From: Syntrophomonadaceae bacterium
GTDB taxonomy: Bacteria > Bacillota > Dethiobacteria > DTU022
Assembly: GCA_007136055.1 (NCBI GenBank)
Contig: SLHT01000226.1
Location: 1-6,117 of the forward strand
DNA length: 6,117 nt
Direction: 5' to 3'
Part shown: piece after piece, positions 5,484 through 6,117 of the stretch
How positions within the stretch are numbered: position 1 is the stretch's first letter
Layout: every line of letters begins with the position of its first letter
Translations under genes and position numbers: made by a program
Notes under the pieces: generated by a model
Told to the model about the DNA's origin: nothing
The model's input: the letters and a program-made list of their open reading frames with translations, nothing else
The model's database searches: none

Positions 5484-6074
5484 TTGTTTTCAGAACATGT
5501 TTTTCTTAATTACGGGACTGAAGAAATAGCACGGATGCTGTTGGGCCACTATCTTTGTCGTGAAACGGATCAGGGTTTAATATCGGGTATAATTGTTGAG
5601 ACAGAAGCATACTTGAGTGAAAATGATGATGCCTGTCATGCTTCTCATGGGAAAACAAAACGTAACGCTGCTATGTTCGGCCCGGCGGGGAAGGCCTATG
5701 TATATTTTATATATGGCAGCCATTACTGTTTTAATGTTGTGACCGGTCCCGAAGGCACAGGTGAAGCGGTACTAATCAGGGCGGTTGAACCGGTGGAAAA
5801 CCTGACCATAATGGAGCAATACCGCGGAAGGAAAATGAGAACCGAAAACCTGGCCAATGGCCCCGGAAAGTTATGTCAGGCTTTTGCTATTGACATGTCC
5901 TTTGACGGACACAATCTGCGGGAAAAACCTTTATACCTGGCAGAAAACAAGGCTATTGACAAGCAAATGCGAATTACTGCCACCCCGCGGATTGGGATAA
6001 ACCTGGCTAAAAGTCAATTGCTGCGCTTTATAATCAGGGGCAGCAAATATTTATCGAGGAGAGATCTTAATTGA
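5484..6074 (+). CDS. mpg: 3-methyladenine DNA glycosylase, AAG/MPG family
   Basis: This is a monofunctional base-excision repair enzyme that removes alkylated and deaminated purines (3-methyladenine, hypoxanthine, ethenoadenine). The 196 residues match the compact bacterial form. The fold signatures are present: ARMLLG (16-21), IVETEAYLSENDDACHASHG (37-56), KRNAAMFGPAGKAYVYFIYG (59-78) and NGPGKLCQAF (125-134). Aligning by spacing with human AAG, E41 is the catalytic Glu125, Y43 is Tyr127, H52 is His136, Y74 is Tyr159, N84 is Asn169 and R99 is Arg182, so the active site looks intact. The C-terminal TPRIGINLA (167-175) is also typical. The start is TTG. The gene follows the cvpA terminator, so it has its own promoter, which I could not identify with confidence. 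Its TGA overlaps the TTG of the next gene. In Bacillus polX occupies this place between cvpA and mutS2. Confidence 0.95.
   Translation: MFSEHVFLNYGTEEIARMLLGHYLCRETDQGLISGIIVETEAYLSENDDACHASHGKTKRNAAMFGPAGKAYVYFIYGSHYCFNVVTGPEGTGEAVLIRAVEPVENLTIMEQYRGRKMRTENLANGPGKLCQAFAIDMSFDGHNLREKPLYLAENKAIDKQMRITATPRIGINLAKSQLLRFIIRGSKYLSRRDLN
6056..6064 (+). promoter_or_regulatory. Ribosome binding site of the gene at the window end
   Basis: GAGGAGAGA lies inside the 3' end of the glycosylase gene, six bases before TTG 6071. It supports a start overlapping the glycosylase stop (TTGA). A GTG at 6080 is a less well placed alternative. Confidence 0.65.
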
Positions 6075-6117
6075 CCGCTGTGATTACCGCACGGGAAATA
6101 AAAGTGCTTGAATATGA
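6071..6117 (+). CDS. mutS2: Putative MutS2 (start only; 3' part outside window)
   Basis: Only the first 15 codons are present: MTAVITAREIKVLEY, starting from TTG. The pattern of a short polar start followed by xLKVLEYD-like residues is how MutS2 proteins usually begin (for example MxxxxLxxLEFxKI in Bacillus). MutS2 is also the expected gene after zapA-cvpA in Firmicutes. In that family the protein is a dimeric ATPase with a C-terminal Smr nuclease domain, linked to recombination control and to rescue of collided ribosomes. None of those domains can be seen here. The start overlaps the glycosylase stop by four bases and has a strong ribosome binding site, so the two genes are almost certainly co-transcribed. 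Assignment rests on a very short segment plus synteny. PolX is the main alternative, but its usual start differs. Confidence 0.5.
   Translation, partial: MTAVITAREIKVLEY

Noticed and set aside
5456..5485. Promoter TTGGCA (5456-5461), 18-nt spacer, TATATT (5480-5485)
   Set aside because: The -10 would overlap the TTG start at 5484, so the transcript would begin inside the glycosylase gene and could not serve it. No better promoter was found in 5431-5483.

Overview
The window looks like ordinary chromosomal housekeeping DNA from a low-to-mid-GC Gram-positive bacterium, most likely class Clostridia. The main reasons are a tRNA-sensing T-box leader in front of pheST, strong GGAGG-type ribosome binding sites, frequent TTG starts, and a gene order close to the Bacillus/Clostridium ysgA-pheS-pheT-zapA-cvpA-(polX)-mutS2 neighbourhood. 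All supported genes lie on the + strand. I saw no mobile element, CRISPR array, rRNA or tRNA gene.

Layout: (1) 1-465 is the C-terminal part of a TrmH/SpoU-family 2'-O-ribose RNA methyltransferase whose start lies outside the window. (2) 471-499 is a good sigma-A-type promoter only five bases past that stop codon. It drives a roughly 270-nt T-box leader (about 506-775) with a UUC (Phe) specifier, a UGGU acceptor-binding bulge and a Rho-independent terminator. (3) pheS (796-1821) and pheT (2006-4417) encode the two subunits of phenylalanyl-tRNA synthetase. They are separated by an unusually long 184-nt spacer that can fold over the pheT ribosome binding site. (4) zapA (4496-4771) and a cvpA-family membrane protein gene (4758-5327) follow, overlapping by 14 nt. 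A clear terminator at 5396-5430 closes this unit. (5) A new unit begins with a 3-methyladenine DNA glycosylase gene (5484-6074). It overlaps by 4 nt the start of a gene whose first 15 residues resemble MutS2, cut off by the window end.

How it works together: uncharged tRNA-Phe should stabilise the antiterminator and allow transcription of pheST, probably with zapA and cvpA, because no convincing terminator lies between 776 and 5395. The second unit pairs a base-excision glycosylase with a putative MutS2. The most original observation is the pheS-pheT spacer: CTCCT at 1964-1968 is complementary to the pheT Shine-Dalgarno AGGAG at 1993-1997, and a competing partner for the CTCCT sits just after the pheS stop. 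Nothing here looks like a wholly new system. The findings are mostly regulatory details and departures from the usual gene order.
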